From Pseudomonas mandelii (GTDB taxonomy: Bacteria > Pseudomonadota > Gammaproteobacteria > Pseudomonadales > Pseudomonadaceae): a DNA stretch of 47,019 nucleotides. The notes beneath the pieces are model-generated. The model was not told the origin of the DNA. It did no database searches and saw only the letters and a program-made list of their open reading frames with translations. Below, piece by piece: positions 1 through 6,971 of the stretch. Numbering within the stretch: the first letter of the stretch is position 1; every line of letters starts with the position of its first letter. Position numbers and translations under genes: made by a program. The stretch spans positions 45,414 to 92,432 of the forward strand of contig NZ_NMOJ01000235.1 in the NCBI RefSeq assembly GCF_002251635.1, read 5' to 3'.

Positions 1-386
1 TGCGGGTGCGCCATCAGGATCGCGCCGATCATATTGTTCTGCACCCGATCACTCGGGCAGCCGACGTTCAAGTTCACTTCATCGTAACCGTGGTCCTGGG
101 CCATGCGGGCGCAGGCGGCCAAGTCGAGAGGGACGCTGCCGCCGAGTTGCAGGGCCAGCGGGTGTTCGGCTTCGTTGTGACGGAGGAAGCGGTCGTGATC
201 GCCGTTGAGGAGCGCGCCGGTGGTGACCATTTCGGTGTAGAGGAGGGCGTTTTTCGACAATATGCGTAGGAAGAAGCGGCAGTGGCGATCGGTCCAATCC
301 ATCATGGGGGCGACGGAGAAGCGGCGGGAGAGCGGGGCGGGTGTGGCGGTGATTTTTACGGGCGCTTCAGGTTTTTCGAAATTCAT
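1..386 (-). CDS. dusA: tRNA-dihydrouridine synthase A, 5' part; runs off the left edge
   Basis: The minus-strand reading frame from ATG 386 gives an N-terminus rich in dusA hallmarks: [17 protein letters not shown], then [21 protein letters not shown] and [12 protein letters not shown]. DusA reduces uridine 20/20a of tRNA using FMN; the [10 protein letters not shown] and GCPS segments are typical of the TIM-barrel flavin site. About 128 codons are present and the rest lies outside the window. The first 11 residues ([11 protein letters not shown]) come from phage DNA and the dusA sequence resumes at the attL repeat, so integration has replaced the original start and upstream region with phage ones. 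A TATAAA lies about 16 nt upstream of the ATG on this strand, but no clear Shine-Dalgarno is visible. The gene is probably still functional. Confidence 0.93.
   Translation of the reverse strand, partial: MNFEKPEAPVKITATPAPLSRRFSVAPMMDWTDRHCRFFLRILSKNALLYTEMVTTGALLNGDHDRFLRHNEAEHPLALQLGGSVPLDLAACARMAQDHGYDEVNLNVGCPSDRVQNNMIGAILMAHP
273..354. other. attL: left copy of the 82-bp dusA core repeat
   Basis: These 82 bp are identical to 46831-46912. They lie inside dusA, encoding on the minus strand the ITATPAP...DRHCRF segment. Identity stops abruptly on both sides, as expected for a site-specific recombination product. dusA is a known integration target of phages and islands carrying DusA-type integrases, and the integrase gene starts 135 bp away. 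Confidence 0.95.
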
Positions 387-444
387 TTGCACTGGTCTTT
401 TATACAGCGGTTTTTACCCATTTTTCCTTGTCTTTCGAAGTCGG

Positions 445-483
445 TTGCTACAATGTAGCAAGCTGACTCGGCAATGTAGCAAC
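445..483. promoter_or_regulatory. candidate integrase arm-type sites / int promoter region
   Basis: A perfect inverted repeat TTGCTACA-A-TGTAGCAA lies at 445-461, and a direct copy CAATGTAGCAA occurs at 451-461 and again at 472-482, immediately before the integrase start. The core TTGCTACAA recurs at 46785-46793, 38 bp inside attR. Motifs shared by both prophage ends close to the cores are the expected layout of arm-type sites for a lambda-type integrase or its excisionase. A role as an operator controlling int is also possible. Confidence 0.5.
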
Positions 484-488
484 TGGAA

Positions 489-1628
489 ATGGGCACGATC
501 ACATCACGTAAGCGCAAGGACAACTCGACGGCCTACACGGCGCAGATACGGATCAATCGGGACGGGAAGACAGTTTATCAGGAAAGCCAAACCTTCGACC
601 GCAAGCAGGTCGCCCAAGCCTGGATCAAGCGTCGCGAGACGGAGCTGGCGGAACCGGGTGCCATCGAGCGCGCGAACCGCAAAGGGGTGACGATCAAGAA
701 GATGATCGAGCAGTACCTGGAGGAGTACGAGAAGATCCGGCCGTTGGGCAAGACCAAGAATGCGACGCTGACAGCGATCAAGGACACCTGGCTGGGCGAG
801 CTCGACGATACGGCGCTGAGCAGTCAGAAGTTGGTGGAGTTCGCACAGTGGCGAATGAGCAAGGAGGGCGGCGGCGTCCAGGCGCAGACGGTCGGCAACG
901 ATCTCTCGCACCTGGGCGCGGTGTTGTCAGTGGCGCGGCCGGCCTGGGGTTATGAGGTCGACCCGCTGGCTATGTCGGACGCGCGCAGGGTTCTCCGCAA
1001 GCTGGGTATGGTGAGCAAAAGCAAAGAGCGTAACCGACGGCCAACGCTGGATGAGCTGGACAAGCTGATGAAGCATTTCTTCGAGATGCAGACGCGGCGA
1101 AAAGCCCAGATCGACATGCCAAAGCTGATTGCCTTCGCGCTCTTCTCAACGCGCCGGCAGGAGGAGATTACGCGAATTCGCTGGGAAGACCTGGATGAGA
1201 CCCGGCAGGCGGTCCTGGTGCGGGACATGAAAAACCCCGGGCAGAAAATCGGCAATGACGTGTGGTGTCATCTGCCAAACGAAGCTTGGGCGATTCTGCA
1301 GTCCATGCCCAAGACGGAGAAGGAGATCTTCCCCTACAACGCCAGGTCGGTGTCAGCGTCCTTCACGCGGGCCTGCCCGATGCTAGGCATCGAAGACCTG
1401 CATTTCCATGACCTGCGGCATGAAGGGGTGAGCAGGTTGTTTGAGATGGACTGGGACATTCCAAGGGTGTCGAGTGTTTCAGGGCACAGGGATTGGAACT
1501 CGTTGAGGCGGTACACCCACCTTCGAGGGAGAGGGGACGCTTATAAAAAGTGGGAGTGGCTAAGCAAATTGGTTTCGCCGGTGGAGCGAAGCGGTCATGC
1601 GCCTAAGGGGGCCGTGATTGCACATTGA
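489..1628 (+). CDS. int: site-specific tyrosine recombinase (prophage integrase, dusA-targeting)
   Basis: A 379-residue tyrosine recombinase that should catalyse integration into and excision from dusA. The N-terminal 60 residues resemble an arm-binding domain, residues about 65-155 form the core-binding SAM-like domain, and the C-terminal half is catalytic. Visible active-site residues are Arg223 (STRRQEEI), His307-x-x-Arg310 (HFHDLRH), His333 (SGHRDW) and nucleophile Tyr342 (RRYTHL). Length is usual for the family. Start ATG 489 lies just after the repeated TGTAGCAA motif. The gene points inward from attL, the standard layout for these elements. Confidence 0.95.
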   Translation: MGTITSRKRKDNSTAYTAQIRINRDGKTVYQESQTFDRKQVAQAWIKRRETELAEPGAIERANRKGVTIKKMIEQYLEEYEKIRPLGKTKNATLTAIKDTWLGELDDTALSSQKLVEFAQWRMSKEGGGVQAQTVGNDLSHLGAVLSVARPAWGYEVDPLAMSDARRVLRKLGMVSKSKERNRRPTLDELDKLMKHFFEMQTRRKAQIDMPKLIAFALFSTRRQEEITRIRWEDLDETRQAVLVRDMKNPGQKIGNDVWCHLPNEAWAILQSMPKTEKEIFPYNARSVSASFTRACPMLGIEDLHFHDLRHEGVSRLFEMDWDIPRVSSVSGHRDWNSLRRYTHLRGRGDAYKKWEWLSKLVSPVERSGHAPKGAVIAH

Positions 1629-1697
1629 GATCGCTCTCTAAAAAGGGTACGTTGCCGAGCACTGCTGAACTCCTAATAGACGTTGAAGGATTTTGTT

Positions 1698-2627
1698 GTG
1701 AAAGGAATCAAACCGTTTTTGGTGTTGCGATATTCACTGATTGAAAATAAGCAAGGCGCCCTTGTTCCAAAGCCCTTACCAAGCCCCAAAGGGGCGGTGG
1801 TCGTTTCTGCCCTACAAGATGACGGCCGTGAATTTGTTAAAAACAAGGTTCGTTACAGTTTTGTAGGGTTTTCTTACGTTGATCCCATAGCGAATGAATT
1901 TCCAAAGGGCAGGTTTTTGGTGGGTAAAACGGCCAAACACAAAATAACGAAAGTTGGCGATAAGATACCAGGTGATATTGTTCCTCATGATGCAGATGAT
2001 TGGGTGCCAGTTATCACTGTGGTTGATATTGTTGATCAGTATGTTTTTGTTCAGCACGATTGGCGGTTTGGTACAGATGAGCAGATCGCGAATGCAATTC
2101 ATGCCGGGCTTAAAGATGCGGTCTTGGATGAGTTTAATTATTCAATTTTCATCGAGCCTAAGACCATAAGGGGTGAGTTTTGGAATGTTATCAAGTCTCA
2201 TAAGAAAGTGTATGAGATCGAGTTGGAACTCATATCCCCAAATATTCTGGAAACGAACGTCAAAGCTCGCGATGCTCTCAAAGCGATGAAAGAGCTTTTT
2301 GGTCAGGATGAAGTCAAGATTACACTCAGTAATGAATATGGTGACCTTAAAGTTCCAGCTTCTCCGGTAGAAGATTATGTGGACTATATTGAGGAGGGTG
2401 AAGGCAAATGGAGTGTTACGACTGAAGACGAGCATCATGGAAAAAAAGTTCATAAAAGCATATCTGCTATAGTTAAGATTGATTTGAATGTTCCGTCAGA
2501 TGACGTAGTAATGCACGAGGGTCAGCTAGAGCTTGAAACAGGACAGCCTGCACCTGGACGTTCTGATCATGATGCCCGGATGGTGGCTGATGTTTATTCT
2601 GCTATAGGTGAGTTGTTGAGGCGTTAG
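1698..2627 (+). CDS. uncharacterised soluble protein, first gene of a Rex-like two-gene cassette
   Basis: About 309 residues, no recognised family. I chose GTG 1698 because GAAGGA sits 7 nt upstream; a TTG at 1683 in frame would add five residues. It is acidic and mixed alpha/beta, without signal peptide or membrane segment; a motif GEGKWSVTTEDE near residue 247 and an IEPKTIRGEFW stretch near residue 153 stand out. The gene is AT-rich compared with int and the phage core, suggesting separate acquisition. It ends 1 nt before the ATG of a four-helix membrane protein. A soluble protein of about 300 residues followed by a small four-TM protein in a lysogen-expressed position is the architecture of lambda RexA/RexB and, in the opposite order, of Kiwa. 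I see no convincing sequence identity to either. Confidence 0.8.
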   Translation: MKGIKPFLVLRYSLIENKQGALVPKPLPSPKGAVVVSALQDDGREFVKNKVRYSFVGFSYVDPIANEFPKGRFLVGKTAKHKITKVGDKIPGDIVPHDADDWVPVITVVDIVDQYVFVQHDWRFGTDEQIANAIHAGLKDAVLDEFNYSIFIEPKTIRGEFWNVIKSHKKVYEIELELISPNILETNVKARDALKAMKELFGQDEVKITLSNEYGDLKVPASPVEDYVDYIEEGEGKWSVTTEDEHHGKKVHKSISAIVKIDLNVPSDDVVMHEGQLELETGQPAPGRSDHDARMVADVYSAIGELLRR

Positions 2628-2628
2628 T

Positions 2629-3123
2629 ATGCTCCGCCTGCTACTGGTTTTTTTTACATCGTTCGGTCTTTCCTTCCTGTCGTTGTGGGGGACGGCGGGG
2701 GAGGTGAGTCCATTATTTAACAATGTCAATGCGGTTTTGTTCGTTTTGGGTACGTTGTTCGGGGCTTTGTCACTTGCTTTTTTCAATTACGTGGAAGGGG
2801 TGATGAAGGATGTCCCGAAAAAGTTGAAAGTGAAAAGTCCGCAAGTTTATGGCGTAGTTATCAATGCCCTGACTGATTTAAAGCATGAAGTTATTGTTAA
2901 TGTTGTTTTGGTTGTTGTCTTGTTCATAACAGCTTATGTCGTGGGTGCCTTCGTTGAAATGGCTTTCGTGCAGGGTTTGTTTTATGCGAAATATTGGGTG
3001 TGGTGTGCGTTGTCCGTTCGAGGAGCTTGTTTGGTAAGTGTTCTTGTTGTGTTGTTTGTTCAAGCAGCAGGGTTTATGACTGCAAACAAGTTGCGTGCGG
3101 AAATATCTATGTATGGTGAGTAA
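2629..3123 (+). CDS. small four-TM membrane protein, second gene of the Rex-like cassette
   Basis: A 164-residue hydrophobic protein with likely membrane helices at about 3-22, 33-53, 86-109 and 129-151, joined by a basic cytoplasmic-type loop (KDVPKKLKVK, about 61-70). The ATG follows the upstream stop by a single base, so the two genes are almost certainly translationally coupled. Size and topology match RexB-like or KwaA-like membrane partners (known families), but the sequence itself is not recognisable as either. A strong terminator lies 20 bp downstream, making the pair a self-contained unit between int and the early leftward operon. AT-rich like its partner. A role as membrane effector or sensor is inference. 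Confidence 0.8.
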   Translation: MLRLLLVFFTSFGLSFLSLWGTAGEVSPLFNNVNAVLFVLGTLFGALSLAFFNYVEGVMKDVPKKLKVKSPQVYGVVINALTDLKHEVIVNVVLVVVLFITAYVVGAFVEMAFVQGLFYAKYWVWCALSVRGACLVSVLVVLFVQAAGFMTANKLRAEISMYGE

Positions 3124-3142
3124 CGGTTTTGGTTCCTGGCTG

Positions 3143-3177
3143 AAAAGGCGAGGCTTAGATGTAGCCTCGCCTTTTTT
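3143..3177. terminator. bidirectional intrinsic terminator
   Basis: Stem AAAAGGCGAGGCT / AGCCTCGCCTTTT with a 7-nt loop and a T-run on the plus side; the A-run at 3143-3146 gives a T-tract on the minus strand too. It separates the rightward Rex-like cassette from the convergent leftward early operon. Confidence 0.9.
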
Positions 3178-3180
3178 GTA

Positions 3181-3450
3181 TTAAGCCGCTCTTCCCATCA
3201 GTTGGTTTTGCTCCTTCGCCGCTTTTTCTCGTTGGCGATCAATATAGTCAGCCAGATCGTTAAGATGAATACCCAGCGCTGCTTTTTGAGTGTCTGCGCC
3301 TAATCTCACAACAGGGATATCAATCTCTCCATCGAGGCGTTTACGTTTGAATTTTTCTACAGTCAAATGCATGTAGTCCGTACAGACTTTATCAAGTGGG
3401 ATAACGGCTTGACCGTTATACTGTGCCATCAATAGAAATAGAGTGTTCAT
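3181..3450 (-). CDS. prtN: PrtN-family pyocin activator protein
   Basis: An 89-residue protein with the classic PrtN start NTLFLLMAQYNGQAVIPL and the family's LNDLADYIDRQRE near the C-terminus. PrtN in P. aeruginosa activates pyocin genes during the SOS response; small PrtN-like proteins in prophages probably play similar activator roles. It is the last gene of the leftward operon, its ATG overlaps the stop of the gene before it (ATGA), and a terminator follows. A second, more diverged family member lies at 5353-5595. Confidence 0.9.
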   Translation of the reverse strand: MNTLFLLMAQYNGQAVIPLDKVCTDYMHLTVEKFKRKRLDGEIDIPVVRLGADTQKAALGIHLNDLADYIDRQREKAAKEQNQLMGRAA

Positions 3451-3599
3451 GCCGCCTCCGCCATGGTGGGTGGAATCTCGCGGGTGCGGCCGTTAAGGCG
3501 GCGCAGATTCATCGGCGAGTGGTAAATGTCGAGTGGGTTACATTGGTAAACATCCCGTTCCAGCGGGGCAACGTGCTCCCGGGTGAGTATCTCCCTCAT
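3447..3599 (-). CDS. small phage protein, 50 aa
   Basis: A 50-residue frame beginning MREILTREHVAPLERDV. Its start overlaps the stop of the upstream 139-aa gene by ATGA, and its own stop overlaps the prtN-like start by ATGA, so it fills the gap exactly in a chain of coupled genes. No family recognised; basic and hydrophilic. The double overlap is the main evidence that it is real. Confidence 0.7.
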   Translation of the reverse strand: MREILTREHVAPLERDVYQCNPLDIYHSPMNLRRLNGRTREIPPTMAEAA

Positions 3600-4015
3600 G
3601 CGGCATCCTCTTGTGTTGCTGGCACTAGCAGTGCGGCCATGGCGAGCGTTTGATCCCGCAAAGCACGAGTGTCGCGCTCCAGCTTTTTGCCAGTGCGGAA
3701 TGCTCTGAAAGTCTCGGCAGCGATCCTCAGTTTTTCAGCGATATCCAGCATGGTCTGATGGTGTTCTTCACCTATGGCGTTGCTGTCCTGGGACCTTCTG
3801 GAATGCTCGGCAAGGCGTTGGTGATCGGCTCGAATGAACTGAAGGGATGCCTCAAGTTCGCGGATGGTTTTGGCGCTTTCGGTTCGTTGACTGTTGATAC
3901 CTTCATCAATTCCTTCGATGCGGCCGTTAGCCAAGCCGCCTCGATAGCCGATCCAGTAGAGCAGGGCGGCCGCAATGATGATGCTGATCAGGGCGCATAT
4001 TTGAATTGCTGTCAT
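3596..4015 (-). CDS. membrane-anchored coiled-coil phage protein
   Basis: A 139-residue protein with one N-terminal membrane helix (about 5-22, ALISIIIAAALLYWIGY) followed by a charged helical region likely to be coiled coil (about 45-125). The topology suggests N-terminus out or in the membrane with a long cytoplasmic helical tail, but the function is unknown. It is coupled by ATGA to the next gene. The leader upstream carries a hairpin with the CCTCTCACCAA loop (4040-4071). Confidence 0.75.
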   Translation of the reverse strand: MTAIQICALISIIIAAALLYWIGYRGGLANGRIEGIDEGINSQRTESAKTIRELEASLQFIRADHQRLAEHSRRSQDSNAIGEEHHQTMLDIAEKLRIAAETFRAFRTGKKLERDTRALRDQTLAMAALLVPATQEDAA

Positions 4016-4039
4016 GTGCTGTGTACCTCAGTAGAGTGC

Positions 4040-4071
4040 GCCACCGGGATCATTGGTGAGAGGCCGGCGGC
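4040..4071 (-). promoter_or_regulatory. leader hairpin with CCTCTCACCAA loop (copy 1)
   Basis: Read as leftward RNA: GCCGCCGG, a 16-nt loop CCTCTCACCAATGATC, then CCGGUGGC. The single stem difference is a G-U pair in the leftward RNA but an A-C mismatch in the opposite strand, which supports function in the leftward transcript. The loop matches that at 7966-7981 in 15 of 16 positions. Confidence 0.6.
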
Positions 4072-4087
4072 GGGGTGTTGAAGTTCG

Positions 4088-4900
4088 TTAACCCAGGTTG
4101 AAACTGCCGATGGTCAGTTTCGCGCTCCCGCCGACTTCTTGTTGAACGACATCCTTGAACTCTTGCGCGAGGTCTTCGCGCAATTGTTCTTCACCGATCC
4201 AGCGCAAGCGCAGCATGGGCCTGTCACCACCGGTGAGAACGGCAACACGAAGGCGGATGATCTGAACCTGCAGCCCTTCGTATGGCTCGACTGTGAACAA
4301 GAATTCAGCGGGCAGGGCTTCGGAGGATTTGGCTTCGATCTGGTCCATCGCAGAGCGAGAGGAGCTCAGGTCACCGACGACGTGTTCGCTCTTGCGTGCC
4401 TGCTCGATGCTGATGGAGCGGATGGCGCTCGCGGCTTTGCGCAAATCGATTTGAGTGTCGTCAGCTGCAATGGCTTGGAGGTTCGAAGCCCAGTCTTCAA
4501 TCCAGTCGCTCAGGTCTTTCTGCGCGAACTGGGTGGAGGCAGCACGCTCGAGTGCCCGGAACGCAGCGGTTTTTTTCAGGTTGAGGGTTGCGGTGAAGTC
4601 GCCGTGTCCTGGCTCTTTGATGTTGCCCAGGTTGAAAATCACATTGCACAACATCGCTTCAGCATCGACAAAACCGGAGGCGACGGTATCGGCACTTTGT
4701 TCCATCACATAGTTGCCGAAGTCCAGCAGCGAGTGGGTGGCGAGCGCGCCACGGAAGCGGCTGCGTGCAGCTTGGAACTTCTCAATGCTGTGAATCTTCT
4801 GGTCAGATGGCAGCACCAGCGTTGGAGTGAAGGTGTTGAGGGGCTTGGCGTACGCCAGAACTGCGGTGTCTTGAATCAGCTGAATTGCTTTGGCTTCCAT
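4088..4900 (-). CDS. DUF2303 family phage protein (YfdQ-like)
   Basis: A 270-residue protein of the DUF2303 family, widespread in temperate phages of proteobacteria, recognised from MEAKAIQLIQDTAV at the start, the DFGNYVMEQSAD and FNLGNIKEPGHGDFTATLNL region, and a C-terminal domain with VEPYEGLQVQ. The molecular role of the family is not established; it usually sits in early or recombination-type operons as here. The ATG is preceded by AAGGAAATCGATCCA, a good ribosome binding site, and by the TTGGTGAGAGG leader motif 17 nt upstream. It is the largest gene of the leftward operon. Confidence 0.88.
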   Translation of the reverse strand: MEAKAIQLIQDTAVLAYAKPLNTFTPTLVLPSDQKIHSIEKFQAARSRFRGALATHSLLDFGNYVMEQSADTVASGFVDAEAMLCNVIFNLGNIKEPGHGDFTATLNLKKTAAFRALERAASTQFAQKDLSDWIEDWASNLQAIAADDTQIDLRKAASAIRSISIEQARKSEHVVGDLSSSRSAMDQIEAKSSEALPAEFLFTVEPYEGLQVQIIRLRVAVLTGGDRPMLRLRWIGEEQLREDLAQEFKDVVQQEVGGSAKLTIGSFNLG

Positions 4901-4916
4901 TGGATCGATTTCCTTT

Positions 4917-4927
4917 TGGTGAGAGGC
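4917..4927 (-). promoter_or_regulatory. TTGGTGAGAGG leader motif (copy 2)
   Basis: Exact 11-bp copy, read as CCTCTCACCAA in the leftward transcript, directly before the Shine-Dalgarno of the DUF2303 gene. Only a weak TCCT/AGGA stem can be drawn around it. Confidence 0.5.
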
Positions 4928-4942
4928 GAGGAGCTGGGTGGC

Positions 4943-5293
4943 TTACGACCTGGCGTGGATCGGCGCGTCGTCTCGGTTGAACAACTGGCCAGCGCGAGGC
5001 GCTTCCGCAAACAGCGTTAAGCGGCCGCCCTCGTTGACGTGCATTGGTGTGTCGAGCGTGGTGTCTTCGCTGCGGCTACCGCGTTTCGTTGGCACCTTGT
5101 AGGCGAGCTTGTGATTGACCGTGACCTGGTGACTGTCGGCAATTTGCTTCAGGGTGAAAGTCAGCGTGACTGAGCCGACCTTGCCGTTATCAACAACACC
5201 TGCTGCCACTTCGGAAAGTGCGTGACCGATCTGGTTTGCGAATACGCCTGCGTTGAGTTCGCCGATGAACTCGGCGGTGTCCGTGGGTTTCAT
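4943..5293 (-). CDS. conserved phage protein of unknown function
   Basis: A 116-residue protein beginning MKPTDTAEFIGELNAGVF. It resembles a protein often adjacent to DUF2303 genes in Pseudomonas prophages, but I assign no function. It is mostly beta-strand-like in pattern (VGSVTLTFTLKQI, QVTVNHKLAYKVP). The leader GAGGCACAGCACATG closely matches the leader of the 139-aa gene (GAGGTACACAGCACATG), so the two starts share a duplicated ribosome-binding region. Confidence 0.75.
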   Translation of the reverse strand: MKPTDTAEFIGELNAGVFANQIGHALSEVAAGVVDNGKVGSVTLTFTLKQIADSHQVTVNHKLAYKVPTKRGSRSEDTTLDTPMHVNEGGRLTLFAEAPRAGQLFNRDDAPIHARS

Positions 5294-5352
5294 GTGCTGT
5301 GCCTCATAGAGTGCATTTTGTTTGCCTCTGGACGGCAGAGGCTACCGTTGAA

Positions 5353-5595
5353 TCAAGCTGCTGCTCTCGTCGCTTGAGCGTCGAGGTAGTCAGCCAGGTT
5401 GTGCAGGTACACCACCGGTTTTGCTCGTACTGAGCAGTGCAGGCGCGTCACTACCAGTGCGATACGGCCTGCCTTTATCTCGGCCAGTAGGTGGCGGTCG
5501 GTGCGGATGTGCGTGAAGTACTGTTCGCGCACGGCGGTCAGGGACGGGCAAGGCGTGGCGAACTGTTTGCGAAGCTGGTCGAGTGTGTTGCTCAT
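5353..5595 (-). CDS. PrtN-like small regulator (second copy)
   Basis: An 80-residue protein, MSNTLDQLRKQFATPCP at the start and VVYLHNLADYLDAQA at the end. The C-terminal HNLADYLD block matches the PrtN-family signature also seen in the 3181-3450 protein, while the N-terminal half is diverged. It may bind DNA or act as an activator like PrtN, but this is by family only. Its ATG overlaps the stop of the upstream 127-aa gene (ATGA). Confidence 0.78.
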   Translation of the reverse strand: MSNTLDQLRKQFATPCPSLTAVREQYFTHIRTDRHLLAEIKAGRIALVVTRLHCSVRAKPVVYLHNLADYLDAQATRAAA

Positions 5596-5975
5596 GCGGC
5601 AACCTCCCCGAACCCCTCCGATGGGGGCACCAGCTTGAGGCGGATCATTTCAGCCAGGCCTTCTTTGCTTTTGCCCATCGCTGCGGCGCAGATTTGGCCC
5701 TTCGCATCCGCCACCACGGCACCGAATGGATACTCCGGCGAGTTGGTCGGCGTTACATAGGCGACCTGACCTTCACTGATCACGTTGTTGACGCTGCGGA
5801 ATACTTCGGCCAATTCGGTGCTCAGCACCGGCATGCTTTCCAGTAACTGGATCGCTTCGGTCGATGCACCGATCAGCGTGGCACGGCTGATGACGCCCGG
5901 GCAGTTGAGGAAGATAGGGATCAACTTCAAGGCGCCGAGGGCTTGTGTGTAGGCATTGGCTTGATTAGTTTTCAT
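5592..5975 (-). CDS. hypothetical phage protein, 127 aa
   Basis: A 127-residue protein starting MKTNQANAYTQALGALKL, with no recognisable domain, no signal peptide and no membrane helix. It overlaps both neighbours by ATGA: the KilAC-like gene upstream and the PrtN-like gene downstream. Its function is unknown; it belongs to the leftward early operon. Confidence 0.72.
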   Translation of the reverse strand: MKTNQANAYTQALGALKLIPIFLNCPGVISRATLIGASTEAIQLLESMPVLSTELAEVFRSVNNVISEGQVAYVTPTNSPEYPFGAVVADAKGQICAAAMGKSKEGLAEMIRLKLVPPSEGFGEVAA

Positions 5976-6247
5976 GCAGCGGCATCCTTGTTCGTGATTG
6001 TGATTCCCAGCTTCTTGGCCAGCCAGTCAACCCCTTCCTCTTTCACCATGACCACTGCGTAGTGCCGGTATTTGTTGATGGAGGGGATTAAGGTGCTGCG
6101 TGGATCCGAGTACAGATAACCTCGGTCGCGGTGCCGGCTGCCAAGGTCACCGCTGCTGTTCAAGATGCCCAACTCACGCAACCTGGTACGGAAGGCGCGG
6201 GGCTTGAGTCCGAGCAATGCTGCGGTTTCGTCCAGAGTGCGGTTCAT
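5972..6247 (-). CDS. KilAC/antirepressor C-terminal-like winged-helix protein
   Basis: A 91-residue protein. Start ATG 6247 was chosen because the family homology starts there (NRTLDETAALLGLKPRAF) and the longer upstream frame overlaps the previous gene. TLDETAALLGLKPRAFRTRL is the helix-turn-helix of the phage antirepressor KilAC domain. Normal antirepressors carry an N-terminal ANT or Bro domain before KilAC; this is the KilAC part alone. It could act as a small DNA-binding regulator of the lysogeny switch. It is coupled to the next gene by ATGA. Confidence 0.75.
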   Translation of the reverse strand: MNRTLDETAALLGLKPRAFRTRLRELGILNSSGDLGSRHRDRGYLYSDPRSTLIPSINKYRHYAVVMVKEEGVDWLAKKLGITITNKDAAA

Positions 6248-6257
6248 GGCGCTGTCC

Positions 6258-6629
6258 TTAGGCTGCAAGCAGTTTGCGAACGTGGACCAACAAGGCTTCC
6301 GAGGCGGCGAGCGCTTGATCAATTTTCGCCAATCGGCCGGACTGCTCGGGTGGCGCGGGTTGTGCCGACTCAATTCGACCGTTCGCAATGTCCTGGATGA
6401 AGTCCCGCAGGTGCAGATGATTGGCCCGGTCCGAGCGCTTGAGGGTCAGTTCACCGGTGTGGCCGCCCAGGTCCACATTGATTACTGCACTAGTGTCGGT
6501 GAGTTCTACTTCAAGGTTTGCGTGGACGGTCTGCTCTGGACGCTGAAGCGGGCACACGGCCGCGCCGCCAACCTGAAGCATGTGGTGCAGGAGTTCCTGC
6601 TTTGCCAGTGGGATTAGATAGCTATTCAT
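6258..6629 (-). CDS. hypothetical phage protein, 123 aa
   Basis: A 123-residue protein starting MNSYLIPLAKQELLHHMLQ. No domain is recognisable; the C-terminal third (about 90-120) is a likely amphipathic helix. Its start overlaps the stop of the first operon gene (ATGA), and the KilAC-like gene starts 10 bp after its stop. Its function is unknown. Confidence 0.72.
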   Translation of the reverse strand: MNSYLIPLAKQELLHHMLQVGGAAVCPLQRPEQTVHANLEVELTDTSAVINVDLGGHTGELTLKRSDRANHLHLRDFIQDIANGRIESAQPAPPEQSGRLAKIDQALAASEALLVHVRKLLAA

Positions 6630-6832
6630 GCTGCGTCACCCCCAAACGGCCAAGAGGTGTCATCGACTGCGGCGCTGGCGAATGGCTTGATGGCTTCTGT
6701 GCATCCTTTGGGGCTGGTGATCACCAGCAATCCGGTGCGACGCTGGATGGCTTCAACGGCGGCCCGGCTACTGCATGCCGACGGGTGCAGATAGACAGGG
6801 CAACGGGTGTTGCTGTGCTGTGTGGTTTGCAT
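6626..6832 (-). CDS. first gene of the leftward early operon, hypothetical 68 aa
   Basis: A 68-residue protein starting MQTTQHSNTRCPVYLH. It is the promoter-proximal gene behind PL: the ATG is 36 nt from the end of the -10 box, with the CCTCTCACCAA motif between. No family recognised. Its position resembles early regulators such as lambda N, but it lacks the arginine-rich helix expected of N proteins. Confidence 0.65.
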   Translation of the reverse strand: MQTTQHSNTRCPVYLHPSACSSRAAVEAIQRRTGLLVITSPKGCTEAIKPFASAAVDDTSWPFGGDAA

Positions 6833-6844
6833 GGCTCGTACTCT

Positions 6845-6855
6845 TTGGTGAGAGG
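6845..6855 (-). promoter_or_regulatory. TTGGTGAGAGG leader motif (copy 3), in the PL leader
   Basis: Exact 11-bp copy, read as CCTCTCACCAA in leftward RNA, 12 nt before the first start codon. Flanking TCGTA and TACGA can pair and hold it in a loop of about 17 nt. Confidence 0.55.
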
Positions 6856-6867
6856 TATACGATGCAA

Positions 6868-6896
6868 ACGATACAAATACGTATTGATTCAGTCAA
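6868..6896 (-). promoter_or_regulatory. PL, leftward early promoter
   Basis: On the minus strand a -35 TTGACT (6896-6891), 17-nt spacer and -10 TATCGT (6873-6868). The -35 lies inside the large palindromic operator, so repressor binding would block it. Confidence 0.8.
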
Positions 6897-6906
6897 TACG
6901 TATTTG
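6874..6906. promoter_or_regulatory. OL: perfect palindromic repressor operator
   Basis: Arms CAAATACGTATTGA and TCAATACGTATTTG around a 5-nt centre TTCAG: 14 perfectly paired positions per arm. The inner GTATTGA-N5-TCAATAC core is repeated at 7686-7704 on the other side of cI. It is the expected binding site of the CI repressor encoded next to it. Confidence 0.85.
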
Positions 6907-6933
6907 AATTGATTTTGTTGTCGTGCATAAGAA

Positions 6934-6959
6934 AGCCCGCTAAGTGCGGGCTCGGTTTG
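6934..6959 (-). terminator. terminator of the cI transcript
   Basis: Stem AGCCCGC / GCGGGCT with a 5-nt loop, 20-38 bp after the cI stop on the minus strand. Only a short T-rich tail (CTTTCTT) follows in leftward reading. It insulates PL from the repressor transcript. Confidence 0.65.
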
Positions 6960-6971
6960 CTCGGTAACGTA

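Noticed and set aside
1..354. tRNA gene as attachment site
   Set aside because: The duplicated sequence is protein-coding dusA, and no tRNA cloverleaf is visible here or elsewhere in the window.
4139..5020. 293-codon plus-strand frame opposite the DUF2303 gene
   Set aside because: The minus-strand protein is a known family with a good ribosome site; the plus frame crosses several gene ends.
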